Origin: Cryptomeria japonica
Lineage: Eukaryota; Streptophyta; Pinopsida; Cupressales; Cupressaceae
NCBI RefSeq assembly: GCF_030272615.1
Contig: NC_081412.1
Location: 693,974,083 to 694,036,082 of the forward strand
Direction: 5' to 3'
DNA length: 62,000 nt
Shown: positions 26,270 through 39,300 of the stretch, one piece after another
Position numbering within the stretch: the first letter of the stretch is position 1
Layout of the letters: every line of letters begins with the position of its first letter
Made by a program: the position numbers and the translations under genes
Notes under the pieces: model-generated
Databases searched by the model: none
What the model was told of the DNA's origin: nothing
What the model saw: only the letters and a program-made list of their open reading frames with translations

Positions 26270-27210
26270 TGTTACCACGTCATTTATTCTTCTTGACGAG
26301 AGTGGGTCATCTTTTCCTTCTTATGTTGGAGTCCTAGTTCATACCATATTACCTTGGTTCAAGTCCTTAATGCGGCCTCAAATCCTTTTGATAGTCATTT
26401 AAGTCAAGTTCAGACAATTCATTATACTCCTTGAACATGTCGAACCGTTCTGAACTAGGTTCAAGATGTTCATTTAGGTTCAATAGGTTCCAAGGTGTTC
26501 AGAAAAGGTTTTTCATACTAACATTTTCTCTAAGTTTTTGAAGCGGCTCTTTAATAAAGTTTTTCCTGTTTGGTGATATAACATTTGTGTTGAACTTGTT
26601 GAACTGAGTTCAAAGGGTTCAAATACGTTCAATGTTTTCAGCATGACAAAATGGTCAACAGTTTGACGTGGCGTACATCTTGAACTACTTGAACACACAA
26701 GAAGTTGGTTCAAGGTGTTCATATGGGTTCAATGTTGGTGGGTCCCGTGGTTTCTAATTTTTTGAGAAGTGCATTTATTGCTAAATACGGAGAGGTAGAA
26801 CCATATTGTAAAGTGATGTCATTCTTTGGCTTTTTTGAAGTAAGTGAACATTTTGGGAACTGGCAGTTTCTTAAAGTATGCTGCCATGCATTCAATACAT
26901 GCATGCGGGGGTCTAATCTATCAATTTGCTACGTTTGGAATGAAATTACAAAATCATTGCACTTAATGTATCTATATCAATACCATTCTCAATAAGGTAT
27001 GAAAATCATTTATGTTTTGCATTTGCTACTTGCTACTAGATTTTTGTTTATATTATCCTTGGATAGGAGTCTTTCTTGCTGCTAGCCATCGTCCGATTAT
27101 ACAACTATGAAGGTGAGTCTTTCCTTATTTTCTCCAGTGTTTTCCCTTGCATTTTCTCTCATATAGAAGGTTTCACTGCAATCAAATTTAGGTTTCTTGT
27201 TTTCGAAATC

Positions 27211-29623
27211 ATGATGTCCACCCTCCACTTGTTTGGAAACGATTTTAGCTTGGTGTCCATAGAAGCCATAGTTAGTGATACTGACTTAAAGGGTGAGAAC
27301 CTTGAAGATTTGAAAGAAAGGGTGTTTAAGGGTGTTGATAAGTCTTTTTGTATAGAGATTTTGAGTAGTGGACTTTTAGAAGCCGCAGCCTTTCCTCCAG
27401 CAATTCCTTGTCCAGAGTTGGTTTAGGAGTGTATTGCCAGATATGACCCTGTATCTGAAACTATTAAAAGGGATAATGGCAAAACCCTTCTTGCCATTTA
27501 CTGTGAGGTGATTGCTTCAATGTTCAAGATACCAGATTACAAGCTTTCTAATTTCTCCCCTGCCCAGTCAATTAGTGAGTTCAATGTAGATAGAGCCGGA
27601 CACAGGAATAATGTGGCAAAGTTCTGGTTGAAGGTCCCTCAGAGAGGTAGTTCTAGACTACCTAAAAATCCTAACAAGAACCACATGTTGCCACATATCC
27701 ATGATGTGATGCTCCTATTGCACCGAGCTAGAGGTTCTACCGAAGCTTATAGCTTTAATGATTGGATATATTGCTATGTGCAATTAGTTATGGAAGGAAA
27801 ACAATATTTGGATTGGGCGGAGTTAATTGCTGATTCGATGAGAGAATAGTTGAGTCTAGCCAAGCAATTTCAAAAAAACTTCTTCATGTCCTCATATCTT
27901 TTATATTGTCTGGGCTGTGTTAAAGAGTTAACGGATATACCCAAGCAGTCCACTGAAGAAGATGTCCCGGTGTATGAGTTTTATCTAATGCTACAAAAGG
28001 ACAATGCCCTACAAGAATTCAGAAGAGTACACAATACATTCCTGGATGATATGTGTCATAAACTGAGGGGTACAAAAGCCAAGCGGATTTTAGATGATGC
28101 ACACTCCTTGATTAAGAAGGTCAGAAGCTTTTACATCCAGTTCCCACGCTTTTTCTATATATGAGTAGGAGGCTTTGAAGAGGAACCCTTCAAGCTTTCG
28201 CATTTCTGTTCTAATTGTTTTGTCCTAGCAGAAATATGCAGATAATTGACTTCCATGGTCAAGAAGGCACAGCCTAAGGACAAGTGGGAAGGTCATTTTC
28301 CAATACAATTGGGAGTGTTATCCTTTAATTCAATGTCCGATGCACTAAGTATAGGAGCAGACCTTAGAAATTTTAATTTCTCTCTATATGCTGAAAGAAA
28401 AGGGTTTGACAATAAATGATTTTCTTGGAGTCTTGGCTTAATGCCTTATCTTCCCATGCCACAGTTAGAAGATTTCTGGGAAGACTGTTCAGATAAACTT
28501 GAAGTATTCAAAAGAGAAAACATGAGATTGGTGTTGGAACAGGTTATTTTTTTGCAAATAAGGTTAGATATTAAAGGGCTTGAAGAAGATTATCTTGAAC
28601 TATTTGAACTAGGGTATTTAGCCCATGCAGAGATAGAAATGCCCCCAATTAATTGGGATGACGAGGAAAATGAAGACATTAAATTAAGAACCAAACGAGT
28701 TCTAGATAGAACCGTGGCATGGGTGGTTAAAAAGAAAGCAATGAAGCCAGGTGCCAAGTCCCTTTCTATGAGAAGTATGTCTTCACCAAAATGTCCTTCT
28801 AATAGTGCTCCTATTCGTGCAGGTAAGGAAATCAAGTCAGCTTAGCCTAGACACAGATCTAGCCCAACTCTGGATTTCAGTACCCCTCGGCATGCTCGAT
28901 CACGTAGTGTCACCCAAAGGAGGATGGACCAGGTCAAGGAAATGGGAGTAAAGAGATGTCCTGCTTGAATTTCAAATATTTGAAATTGAAGATTTGGATG
29001 GTGAAGTTGCTTGTGCTCTTGACTCCCAAACAGTGACTATGGCTATGACGCCACCCCCAAAAATGATTGAAGGAACTTCTCATTCTGCTGTGACTCCTAA
29101 ATGGTTAACAACCTCAATGAACAAGAAAAGGAGCTTTCTTCCTGTGACCATTCCAATTCAGGAGATGGTTGCCAAGTACTCTAAGAAGAATCCAAAGCCA
29201 AAGAGGTTCAAGACCACCGCTCACCTGAACAATGACGAGGAAACTAGTAAATGGATAGCAGATATTACCTCTTACAAACCAAAAGATGAGAACAAAGAGG
29301 CTGGTTCTGATGATTTTGAAATCACAAAAGTAGAGTTGGGAAAGATGAGAAAGGATACAGATAACCATTTTTTCCAAGTATCAGCGAAGAAAATGCTTAC
29401 CCAGTTAGAGAAGGATGGACAGGAGAAAAGAGAACTTAAAAGACACATAAGTGTTTTAGCTCAGTTCATTGATAGCATTGGTTGCCTTGGAGCAATTCCA
29501 ATATCCCATGCCACTGAGAATTTTGACCCAACTTCTACGGAAAAAAGGAAAGTGATGAACCAGGAACTCATAGCTGCTCATGACGCTCGTGAAGACAGAG
29601 AAGAGGATGATGATGAAATATGA
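27211..29623 (+). pseudogene. LTR-encoded protein, copy A (broken)
   Basis: This is the copy A version of the long frame best seen at 46873-49950. Stops lie at 27424-27426 (TGG to TAG), 27847-27849 (CAG to TAG), 28162-28164 and 28843-28845, with others between 28219 and 28422. There is a frameshift near 28950. The end is an internal deletion that joins residues near NRK/MNQ directly to the acidic tail (EDDDEI). The longest clean stretch is 28994-29623. Features include a helical N-terminal part, a basic Ser-rich linker (RSRSVTQRR in other copies), the basic motif KKNPKPKRFK and an acidic C-terminus. The function is unknown. Confidence 0.75.
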
Positions 29624-29961
29624 CATAATGCATCCACTATTGGTTAGTTTTCTTTATTTTTAAAACATTTTTCATAGTTATGCAAAAAATTCAGGACAAC
29701 CATCCCAAAATACTTTCTGTTGGTTTCGTAACTATTTTATCGGGGAGTGGTCAAGTTTTCAGGGAGACCTCCCCCATTTAGACTATAAATTAAGTAAATC
29801 AGATGGTAGAAGGGTTAAATTTTAGTAACTGATTTTGAAAAATTTTGACTGAGTGTTTGTTTTGATTTTCTCTATTCTTAATCAAAGGAAGAATCAGATG
29901 GTTGAGATCTGTGGTGGAAAAAGATTGGCAGTTGTATCATTGTGTCTTTGATTACATAAAG

Positions 29962-29970
29962 ATATATATA
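29962..29970 (+). promoter_or_regulatory. TATA-like box in LTR A
   Basis: ATATATATA, about 340 bp after the LTR reading frame ends and 590 bp before the LTR end. The same run occurs in LTR C (50290-50298) and LTR D (about 56004). If this is the genomic promoter, the LTR reading frame lies in U3. Confidence 0.45.
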
Positions 29971-30558
29971 TGAAATCAGATCATATTGTTTTTGGGGAGA
30001 AGAAAGATCTGTGCATTTTGAATCCGAATAGATAACATGTCTTTGCATATGTTCATCCGATCAAGTAACAGTATTCGATCATTTTATTGCAGTTTTTCAT
30101 TATTCCTCTAATGTTCTTTACTTTGAATGTACTATTTACTCTGGAAAAAATTCATGTTTGCAGGTGGATTTATTTTCCTTGAATCTGTTCATCTTTATGT
30201 GGAAGAAGTGTATTGAACATTGTTTTAGTTGCTATAGTTACATACTTTAAAAATTAAGAAAATAGTTTCCATTATTTATGAGATATGAGGAAAGTTATAG
30301 CCTTTCATCCAAGAATGAAATAGGTGGCCTCATATGCTTTCTGGTTAAAAGCTTTTCATTTAGATATAAGTAAAAACAAAAATGCCATTTTGTGAAAAAC
30401 CTAGATAGGGAGTTGTACCTAGGTAAAAATTCAGAGGGAAGTGATTCGAACAAACACTTACCCAACTGTTCAGTGAATCATTTGTTCTTAAAAGAAGGTC
30501 ACAAAGTTAAAATTAATCATTTAAAAACAAAGAGAAAATCTATTCACTAAAAGATTTT

Positions 30559-30576
30559 TGGCAACTCTGTTGGGGA
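30559..30576 (+). other. Primer binding site, copy A
   Basis: TGGCAACTCTGTTGGGGA, the family PBS with G-to-A and C-to-T changes relative to copy B. It lies six bases after the LTR end. The TGGCGACTC type fits tRNA-Arg as described for Ogre elements. Confidence 0.75.
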
Positions 30577-30955
30577 GCGACACAAAGAGAAAACCAAATT
30601 TTTCAATAGACTAGTATGTCATAAACATGAGCCCGTAATAAGCCAAAGTGTTTGGAGTGCAGGAAGATTGTTGAGATTGAGTCTTGTTTGAAGAAACCTA
30701 GTTTTCCTACAAATAATCATCCTGGATTCTCGTCCATATACTAGAGCACAAAGAAGAGAAGGAGTAATTGATAACTGTTTTGAAGAATTGCAAAATTTGT
30801 CATTTGCCCCAAGTTTTACTCCTAGAAGGAAGGCCAAAAGAAGACCTTCATCTCCTGTCAGAGTTACCCCTATATCTTCTTCTTCCCCTTGGCAAGCACT
30901 AACACTTACTGGAATCCAAGCCCCACCTCTTGTAACCATTCATCCGGTGTTCATT

Positions 30956-32960
30956 ATGGCTCAACCCTAAGGTGCAGCTATTGGACCTCTTGCTCTCGTA
31001 GCCCATAATCCACTACCAAAAGGAGCAAAGAATGTTTTACCCAAATATAAATGTGATGGGAAAGTTTCTGTTGAAGAGCATTTCAACTCTTTTAATGTAG
31101 CAACTGGAATCCTAGCAGTTCAATATGAGGATGTGGCTATTAGGATTTTTTCCCAAACCCTCACTGAAGGGGCAGAAGAATGGTGTAGTCAGCTGCAAGC
31201 AGTATCCATAACTGACTGGCAAACAATGAAAACTGCTTTTGAAAAAAGATTCCAAAGAATTGATGATGAACACATGTTACTAGCTCAACTCACACAGATG
31301 AAGATGGAAATTCATGAGCCAATGAGGGATTATGTAGCAAGATATAATAAGATTATTCTCAAAATTCCTCAAGCCAAGAGACCAACTACAGATAATCAGC
31401 GATGTTTCTTCATAAATTCCATGCCACTAGATGTAGGATTTCACCTCAGAAGAAGTAGGCCGGCAGACCTAGAGATTGCGCAAAATGAGGCTATAGAACT
31501 TGAAGATGATCTGATAAGAGCTGGCAAATGGAGGAAAGATGTAAAAACTCCTCAACGACAATCTCAGGCTTCTACGTCCTCTACTGATCTAGTTGTTCAA
31601 CAACTTGTCAATGATATGATTGCTTTAAAAAGGTAGATACCTAAGCCTGGAAACTCTTATCCACAACCTTATTAGGATATAAGCAGGAGAACTTCAAATC
31701 AATATAACTATGGACGACCGTTGCAACTTCCTCCAGCTCCACAAAGATTACAGATAGAGGCACCTCCTGACAAAGGTGTCATGTGTTCATTTCATCTTAC
31801 CACTAATCATGATGGGGTTTCATGTCCTGATATGATAAGACAACTTCAGATGCAAAACACAAAGGATGAATTAGGAGAGTTCACTGAAGTAGAAAGAATT
31901 TAAGAGGCACCTGGTGACTCTGGAACATTCTACCTTGAATATGAGTCAGATTTAGAAAAGGGTAGTAACATTTTGGCAACTCTTGAAGGTTCTTCATGTG
32001 CGATTCTAAAAAGGAATCAATGAACCTCCCAGCCTTCTTCCTTTATGAACCCTTCTGGAAACAATTTCAAAGGAAAAGATCTCCCAGGTAATAGTTTTTC
32101 AAAGGTTCCTGAGGATAAGATTTTGCAAAGGAACCATGAAGATCATAAGAGCTCTTCCTCTTCTTTCTCCTTTGATATCATAGAATTCTGCAAGGCCTCT
32201 ACTGTTCAGCTTCCTACCACTGAGTATTTAAAGCTTAACCCAAAAGAATTAGATAAATTGGTCAAATACATTAAAGGAGATTCCTTTTCGTAGTCTCAAG
32301 TACATGGATGTATGGAAAATGGTGATTTAGTTGTTGCAGAGGGGTCTTCATCTATCCCCTGCTCATTGGCTAATCTGACAAATCCCTATCCTTTTCATGA
32401 TTCAAAGTCTGGGTATGAGGTCAAGATTCCAAAACCTGAACCTTTCTATATTTCCCTTCTCCTGAATGGTCAAAAGTTAAGTAATTGCATAACTGATTGA
32501 GGGGCTTCAAACAATATAATGCCTTCTCCTGTGGCTAAGTCTCTAGGTTTGACCGTCACTAAAATGTTTGGGAGATGCTTTTTAATGGATGGAAAATAGG
32601 TTCCTCTTATTGGTTAGATGAAGGACGTTCAGGCAGTGCTAGTACCATGCCCAAACAAAAGAGTAAGATTAACTATACTGGTTGCAGATATTCTGGCGAG
32701 TTACGCAATGCTTCTGAGTAGGACGTTTTGCAAAGATCTTGGAGGCGAAATCAAAATGGACTGGTCTGAAGCCATTATTCCCTTTGGAAATTAGAAAATC
32801 AAGCTTGAACCTGAGCCCAAGAATAAGTATACTGTAGTTGCCTCAGATAACCCGAAAGCCCAGATTCTGTTTCAAGAGTGTGAGTTTGGAAACTATCTTG
32901 TTCTTGCACCTAGTGAAAAGAAAACGGACGAGGCAGCTGATGAACTTGATGGACTATGGC
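30956..32960 (+). pseudogene. Gag and protease of copy A (broken)
   Basis: The frame begins MAQP at 30956, though coding-like sequence in the same frame extends up to near 30720, so the true start is uncertain. Gag core 31133-31636 is intact for 167 codons and includes WQTMKTAFEKRFQ and MRDYVARYNKI, typical of Ty3 capsid. A Cys/His motif CSFHLTTNHDGVSC follows, then a Ser-rich linker. The protease active site reads D-stop-GASNN at 32495 because TCA became TGA. Stops at 31634 and 31673 are CAG codons in copy B; the stop at 31901 is CAA there. Gag would package RNA and the protease would cleave the polyprotein. Confidence 0.85.
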
Positions 32961-33590
32961 AGATGGAGTTTGATTGAAGCTATGCTAACTCTAGTTCTGG
33001 AGAAAGGGTGGTTTCGCTATCATCAATTGGTAATATTTTTCCCTTTTCCTTCAAGTTGGATTTTAAGAACACTAATAATACTGCTGAATATGAAGCACTA
33101 TTATTGGGATTAAGGGAGGCTAAATGTAAAGGAATTAAGTTGCTTAAAGTCAAAGGTGATGCAGAGTTAATCGTTAGGCAGGTGAGGAATGTCTATATGG
33201 TTAAGAATGACAGGTTGAGGCATTACAGGAATAGAGTTTGGGATGAGTTAGAATTCTTTGATTCCTTCTCGATTGAAGCAATTCCGAGGGAGTAAAATAG
33301 TAGAGCAGATTCATTGGCCATGTCAGCCTCACTTTTATTACCACATCCAGATTTTAAAGATAACTCATATAGGATTGAAATGATTTATATGACCAGTGTT
33401 CCTGATAATGTAGATCATTGGCAGGTTTTTGATGTGGATGCACAGATCAAGGATTTCCTAGAATGTGCTCAATCATTTTCTTAGTCATATTTTGAAGGCT
33501 CTGAGAATGTATGCAAAGAGTTCAGTCCAGACACATAGGGAGATCCTACAAATAGCTTTATTTAGCTCAAAGGTAACAAGATTCCGAAGG
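32961..33590 (+). pseudogene. Archaeal-type RNase H domain, copy A (broken)
   Basis: The domain lies between protease and RT. The first catalytic Asp (MEFD) is followed by a stop that replaces the Gly codon. The Glu (NNTAEYEALLLGL), second Asp (KGDAELIVRQV) and last Asp (RADSLA) are present. Stops also lie at 33293-33295 and 33482-33484. The family adds this second RNase H to the usual one after RT; it would remove RNA from RNA-DNA hybrids. Confidence 0.8.
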
Positions 33591-33595
33591 GATTA

Positions 33596-35116
33596 GTGAC
33601 ACTGGAGAGATTTTTCACCAGAGATGATGCATTCATAGGTAACAAAGTTCCCAAGGATTACGGGAAAGGAAATTGTGAGAAGGTAAATTTGGGAGATGAA
33701 GCTAATCCAAAAGAAGTGACAATTGGCAGGTGTTGTTCTATGGAGGAAAAGAAAGCACTTGGCACACTGTTTAAGGAATACATTGATGTTTTTGCTTGGT
33801 CTTATGATGACCTGAAGGAGTTTAGAAATGGACATTTTCAACATCAGATTCCGTTGAAGCCAGGTGTCTCTCCTTTTAGACAAAAATTGAGGAATTTCAA
33901 CCCCATCATGGCAAATGCAATTTCTAAGGAAGTAGAGAAAATTCTTAAGGCCCGAATCATATATCCAATCCACCATTCCACTTGGGTAGGTAACATTGTG
34001 CCCGTAAGAAAGAAAAATGGGGAAATTTGTATCTATGTTGATTTTCAAAATTTGAATCAAGCAAGCCTGAAGTACAACTACGCCTTACAAAATATGGATC
34101 ACATTTTACAGACAGTGTCTGGGTCGGAGATGATGTCGATGTTGGATGGTTTTTCTGGTTATAACCAGATATCTATAGTAGAAAATGAGCAGCACAAGAT
34201 AACGTTCATCACTCGATGGGGAACGTTCACATACAACCGCATGCTTTTTGGTTTAATAAAAGTCAGAGCCACTTTTCAAAGGGCTATGGATTCCTCTTTC
34301 AAGGGTTTTCGAGACAGAATAATTGTAGTTTATTTGGATGACTTCACGGTGTTTTCAAAAAAAAGGAGAGATCATTTTCAGGATTTGAGCGCAGTATTAC
34401 AGTGTTGTCGTGAGGACGGGATTTCTCTGAATCCTAAGAAATCAGTCTTTTGTGTCATGGAGGGCAAATTGTTAGGGCATATTGTCTCAAAAGAGGGATT
34501 CAAGATTGATCGTGAGAGGGTTAATGCAATTCAACATCTTAGTTTACCCTCTAGCCAGACTGGAGTAAGATCGTTCTTTGGTCAAGTGAATTTCTTAAGA
34601 AGATTTGTTCTAGAGTTTGCTAAGACCACAAAACATATTGTTGGTTTGCTAAGTGAGTAATATCTTTTTAAGTGGGCTGAAGAGGCCAAAAATGCTTTTG
34701 AGAAAATTAAAGGATCAGTTACAAATGCGCCCACTCTTGTTAATCCAGATTTCACGAAGGACTTCATTCTGTATTGTTATACATCAGACCATACTATGTC
34801 TGGGATTCTGTTGAAGTTGGATGAACATGGGGCTGAAATGCCTATAGCATTCATGAGTACTCTGCTCAAGAAGCATGAGCTCAAATATTCACCTATGGAG
34901 AAGCATGCATATGCTATTGTAAAAGTCATGAAACAATTTCAATACTATATCCTACATTCTCACTCTATAGTTTTTGTTCCAGATTCAGCTGCGAAAAGCA
35001 TTTTGACTCAGCAGGAGGTTGGACTAAATAAGAGAGCAACATGGGTGATGAAAATCTAGGATTCTGACTTAGATATTCGCCCTACGAAGACAATTAAAGG
35101 GTAGGGCTTATGCAGG
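33596..35116 (+). pseudogene. Reverse transcriptase and RNase H, copy A (RT nearly intact)
   Basis: The 354-codon open stretch 33596-34660 is the longest in the window. It covers the region before RT (CEKVNLGDEANPKEVTIGRC), fingers with IHHSTW, palm and the active site YLDD at 34331-34342, then VSKEGFKID and RSFFGQVNFLRRF of the thumb/connection. It ends at TAA 34658-34660, where copy B has CAA. RNase H follows (34700-35060, YCYTSDHTMSG and KHELKYSPMEKHAYA), with stops at 35057 and near 35102. The DFRNLN motif reads DFQNLN here (CAA), where copies B and D have TGA; a CGA ancestor explains both. Confidence 0.9.
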
Positions 35117-36370
35117 TTGTTAGCGGAAAATGAGGTGGAAAGTGAAGCAGAGTTACCATTAACTCTTTTTGTCGGATTGCAGTATACTTGGTTCTCTGAT
35201 GTGGCCTACTATTTAACTTATGGTAGTTGCCCAAATCATCTGTTAGCTAAAGAACAAAGGAATTTAAAATTAAAAGCTGCAAAGTATGTAATTTGGTAGG
35301 ATGTTCTATACAAAAAGAGTTTAGATGGAACATACCTAAGGTGTGTAGATAAACCTCAATAGCAAAAGATCCTGGAAGCTTATCATGGATAGGTTTGTGG
35401 TGGACACTTCTCATCATCTGTTACTGCTTTCAAAATTCTGAGAAATTGGTTTTATTGGCTTGACATGTTTCGAGATGCCTATATTCATATAAAAGAATGC
35501 AAAAAATGTCAATTGTTTTCTGGGAGGCCACATTTAGCAGCACTACCTCTAAGGCCTGTAGTGATAGATGAACCTTTCACGCAGTGGGGCATTGATTTCA
35601 TAGGCCCAATAAACCCTCATTCTAGTGTGGGTCACATGTATATTTTGACAGCATCTAACTACTTTAGTAAGTGGGTAGAGGCCATTCCCACCAAAAAGGC
35701 TAACTCAGAGATTGTGTGTAGTTTTCTCATGGATTACATCCTAGTTCATTTTGGAGTACCCCAGAAAATTGTGATAGATAATACTTCATATTTCTCCTCC
35801 CAAGAGTTGACTTTGTTTTGCAATGATCATCAAATTTCCCTCTAACATTCTTCTGATTATTTTCCAGAGGGCAATGGTTTAACCGAATCTAGCAACAAGA
35901 ATTTGATAGTCATCATGAAGAAGCTAGTTGACGAGAGTGCTAGGAATTGGCATAAGAAGTTATATGAGGCTTTATGGGAAGACAAAACCACACCCAAGAG
36001 GGCCATTGGAATGACACCTTTTGAACTTGTGTATGGTGTAGGAGCGAAACTTTCTTTGCCACTGGAGTTATCAACAACCAAGCTGCAAACAGTAGTGGAA
36101 GATTCCTTCTTTCAAAATGTTTTGGAGAAAAGAATCATGTATCTGACAAAGTTAGAAGAAGAGAGAGAATTGAAGGTGGATAGGATTTCAGAACATCAGA
36201 GTCGAGTAAAAAGAATTTTTGACATGCGAGCTTGACCAAGAGGTTTCCTAGTAGAAGATGAGGTGCTACTATGGGACAAAAGGAGAGAGTCCAAAGGTGC
36301 TCACGGCAAGTTTGATTCATTGTGGAAGGGCCCTTTCAGAATTTGCAAAGCAGTAGGACAAAATGCATTT
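35117..36370 (+). pseudogene. Integrase, copy A (3' end deleted)
   Basis: A linker is followed by the H2C2 zinc-binding region (about 35380-35510, ending CKKCQ). The core 35465-35845 has WGIDFIGP and IVIDNTSYF, and the Glu lies in GLTESSNKN after a stop at 35843-35845. The part at 35903-36235 continues toward the C-terminal domain. The gene stops at 36370, where deletion removed the last ~80 codons, the 3' untranslated part and the first 23 bases of the next LTR. The order after RT and RNase H is normal. Confidence 0.88.
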
Positions 36371-39300
36371 ATGACAAGAGTGGGTCATCTTTTCCTTCTT
36401 ATGTTGGAGTCCTAGTTCATGCCATATTACCTTGGTTCAAGTCCTTAATACGGCCTCAAATCCTTTTTCTAGTCATTTAAGTCAAGTTCAAACAATTCAT
36501 TGTACTCCTTGAACACATTGAACCATTCTGAACTAGGTTCAAGATGTTCATTTAGGTTCAATAGGTTCCAAGGTGTTCAGAAAAGGTTTTTCTTACTAAC
36601 ATTTTCTCTAAGTTTTTGCAGCGGCTCTTTAATAAAGTTTTCCTGATCGGTGATATAACATTTGTGTTGAACTTGTTGAATTGAGTTCAAAGGGTTCAAA
36701 TACATTCAATGTGTTCAGCATGGCAAAATGGTCAATAGTTTGACGCGGCGTACATTTTGAACTACTTGAACACTCAAGAAGTTGGTTCAAGGTGTTCATA
36801 CGGGTTCAATGTTGGTGGGTACAATGGTTTCTAATGTTTTGAGAAGTGCGTTTATTGCTAAATATGGAGAGGCAAAACCATATTGTAAAGTGATATCATT
36901 CTTTAGCTTTTTCGAAGTAAGTGAACGTGTTGGGAACTGGCAGTTTCTTAAAGTACACTGCCATGCATTCAATGCATGCATGCGGGGGTCTAATCTATCA
37001 ATTTGCCATGTTCGGAATGAAATTATGAAATCATTGCACTTAATGTGTCTGTATCAATACCTTTCTCAATCAGGTATGAAAACCATTTGTGTTTTGCTTT
37101 TGCTACTTACTGCTAGATTTTTGTTTATATTATCCCTGGATAGGAGTCTTTCTCGCCGCTAGCCGTCATCCAATTATACCAGTATGAAGGTGACTGTTCA
37201 GATGAACTTGAAGTCTTCAAAAGACAAAACATGAGATTGGTGATGGAACGGGTTATTTCTTTGCAAATAAGGTTAGATATTAAAGGGCTTCAAGAAGATT
37301 ATCTTGAACTATTTGAACTAGGGTATTTAGCCCATGGAAAGACTGAAATGCCCTAAATTAATTGGGATGAGGAGGAAAATGATGACATGCAAATGAGAAC
37401 CGAACGAGCTCTGGACAGAACTGTGGCATGGGTGGTTAAAGAGAAAGCAATGAAGCCAGGCGCCAAGTCCCTTTCTACGAGAAGTATGTATTCACCAAAA
37501 TGTCCTTCTAACAGTGCTCCTATTTGTGCAGGTAAGGAAATCAAGTCAGCTTAGCCTAGATGCAAATCTAGCCCAACTCTGGATTTCAGTACCCCTCGGC
37601 ATACACGATCACGTAGTGTCACCCAAAGGAGGATGGACTAGGTCAAGGATATGGGAGTAAAAGATGTCGTGCTTGAAGCTCAAATCTTTGAAATTGAAGA
37701 TTTGGATGGTGAAGTTGCTTGTGCTCTAGACTCCTGAACGGTCACTATGGCTATGACGCCACCCCCAAAAATGATTGAAGGAACTTCTCATTCTGCTATG
37801 ACTCCTAAATGGTTAACAACCTCAGTGAACAAGAAAAGGAGCTTTCTTCCTGTGACCATTCCAATTGAGGAGATGCTTGCCAAGTACTCTGAGAAGAATC
37901 CAAAGCCAAAGAGTTTCAAGACCACCACTCACCTGAACAATGACAAGGAAACTGGTAAATGGATGATAGAAATTGTCTCTTACAAACCAAAAGATGAGAA
38001 CAAAGAGTCCGGTTCTGATGATTTTGAAATCACAAAAGTAGAGTTGGGAAAGATGAGTAGGGATACAGATAACCATTTTTTCCAAGTGTGAGTAAAGAAA
38101 ATGCTTACCCGATCAGAGAAGGATGGATGGGAGAAAAGAGAACTTAAAAGACACATAGGTGTTTTGGCTCAGTTCATCGATAGCATTGGTTGCCTTGGAG
38201 CAATTCCAATATCCCACGCCACTGAGAATTTTGACCCAACTTCTCTGGAAAACAGGAAGTTGATGAACCAAGTTCAACGGGCTAAGAGCATCACTGAAGC
38301 GATTGAAAAGTGGATTGAACAAGTAATCAAGGATGGTGAAAAATACATTACTGACTCCCGGAAGTTGTGTGATGAAGTACAGAGCTTGATTTCTAAAATC
38401 CAAAATCAGCATGTACCATGGGAGAAAGAAGAGCACAAATGGCAAAATGTCCTGCCTCTGTTTACCAAAATCGAAGAGTATGGAACTACTAGATTTCTGA
38501 AAAAATATTTGATTAAGTTGGTATCCGATGAATGCCAACTTTTCATGCTAAAGAAAACTATTATGTGGCGGGTGCTCACCTTTCAGTCAGTAATTACGGA
38601 TGCAAAAACCTCCGTCTATGAACTCCAAGATTTGCAGATAAGTATAGTCAAGGATAACAAAGTGGTCAATCCCGATCATGACTAGGAGCTAGGAATCTAT
38701 GGGTCAAGTACATAAGAAGCAGTCAAGTCTTTCCGGTTGAACATGGAGAAGAGCAGAGTTAGGAGTAGTTTCACGCCGAAGGATATAACCAAAGTGGCTA
38801 GGATCGAATCTATGGTTTTCATTGGGAATGATCAACTGCCGAAGCACTCAGAGAAGATGGTGCAACAGAAGTGGAATATAGAGGTGGAAAAGGCAAAACT
38901 TAATGCAATGAAAGTCCCAAGCCAATCAATGATCTAGGAACTCAGAGCTGCTCATGACACTCATGAAGACGGAGAAGAGGATGATGATGAAATATGACAT
39001 AATGCATCCACTATTGGCTAGTTTTCTTTATTTTGAAAACATTTTTCATAGTTATGCAAAAACTTTGGGACAACTGTCAAAAAATACATTCTATTGGTTT
39101 TGTAACTATTTTATTGGGGAGTCGTCGAGTTTTCAAGGAGACCTCCCCCATTTAGACTATAAATTAAGTAAATCAGATGGTAGAAGGGTTAGATTTTAGT
39201 AGCTAATTTTGAAAAATTTTGATTAAGTGTTTGTTTTGATTTTCTCTGTTCTTAATCAAAGGAAGAATCAGATGGTTGAGATCTGTGGTGGTAAAAGATT

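Larger units (their letters stand above)
26270..30552 (+). repeat. LTR of copy A (4283 bp)
   Basis: Starts TGTTACCACG and ends just before GATTTT plus the PBS; its terminal TAACA is mutated to TAAAA. It is shorter than LTR C because about 0.67 kb near the end of the internal reading frame is missing (junction near 29560). It has GTTCAA-rich DNA at 26350-26750, the reading frame at 27211-29623, a TATA-like run at 29962-29970 and about 0.6 kb of downstream non-coding sequence. Confidence 0.78.

Noticed and set aside
26705-26995. 96-126 codon ORFs at the start of the array LTRs (also at 36782-37162)
   Set aside because: They are not kept in phase between LTR copies and overlap opposite-strand frames; the region looks regulatory rather than coding.
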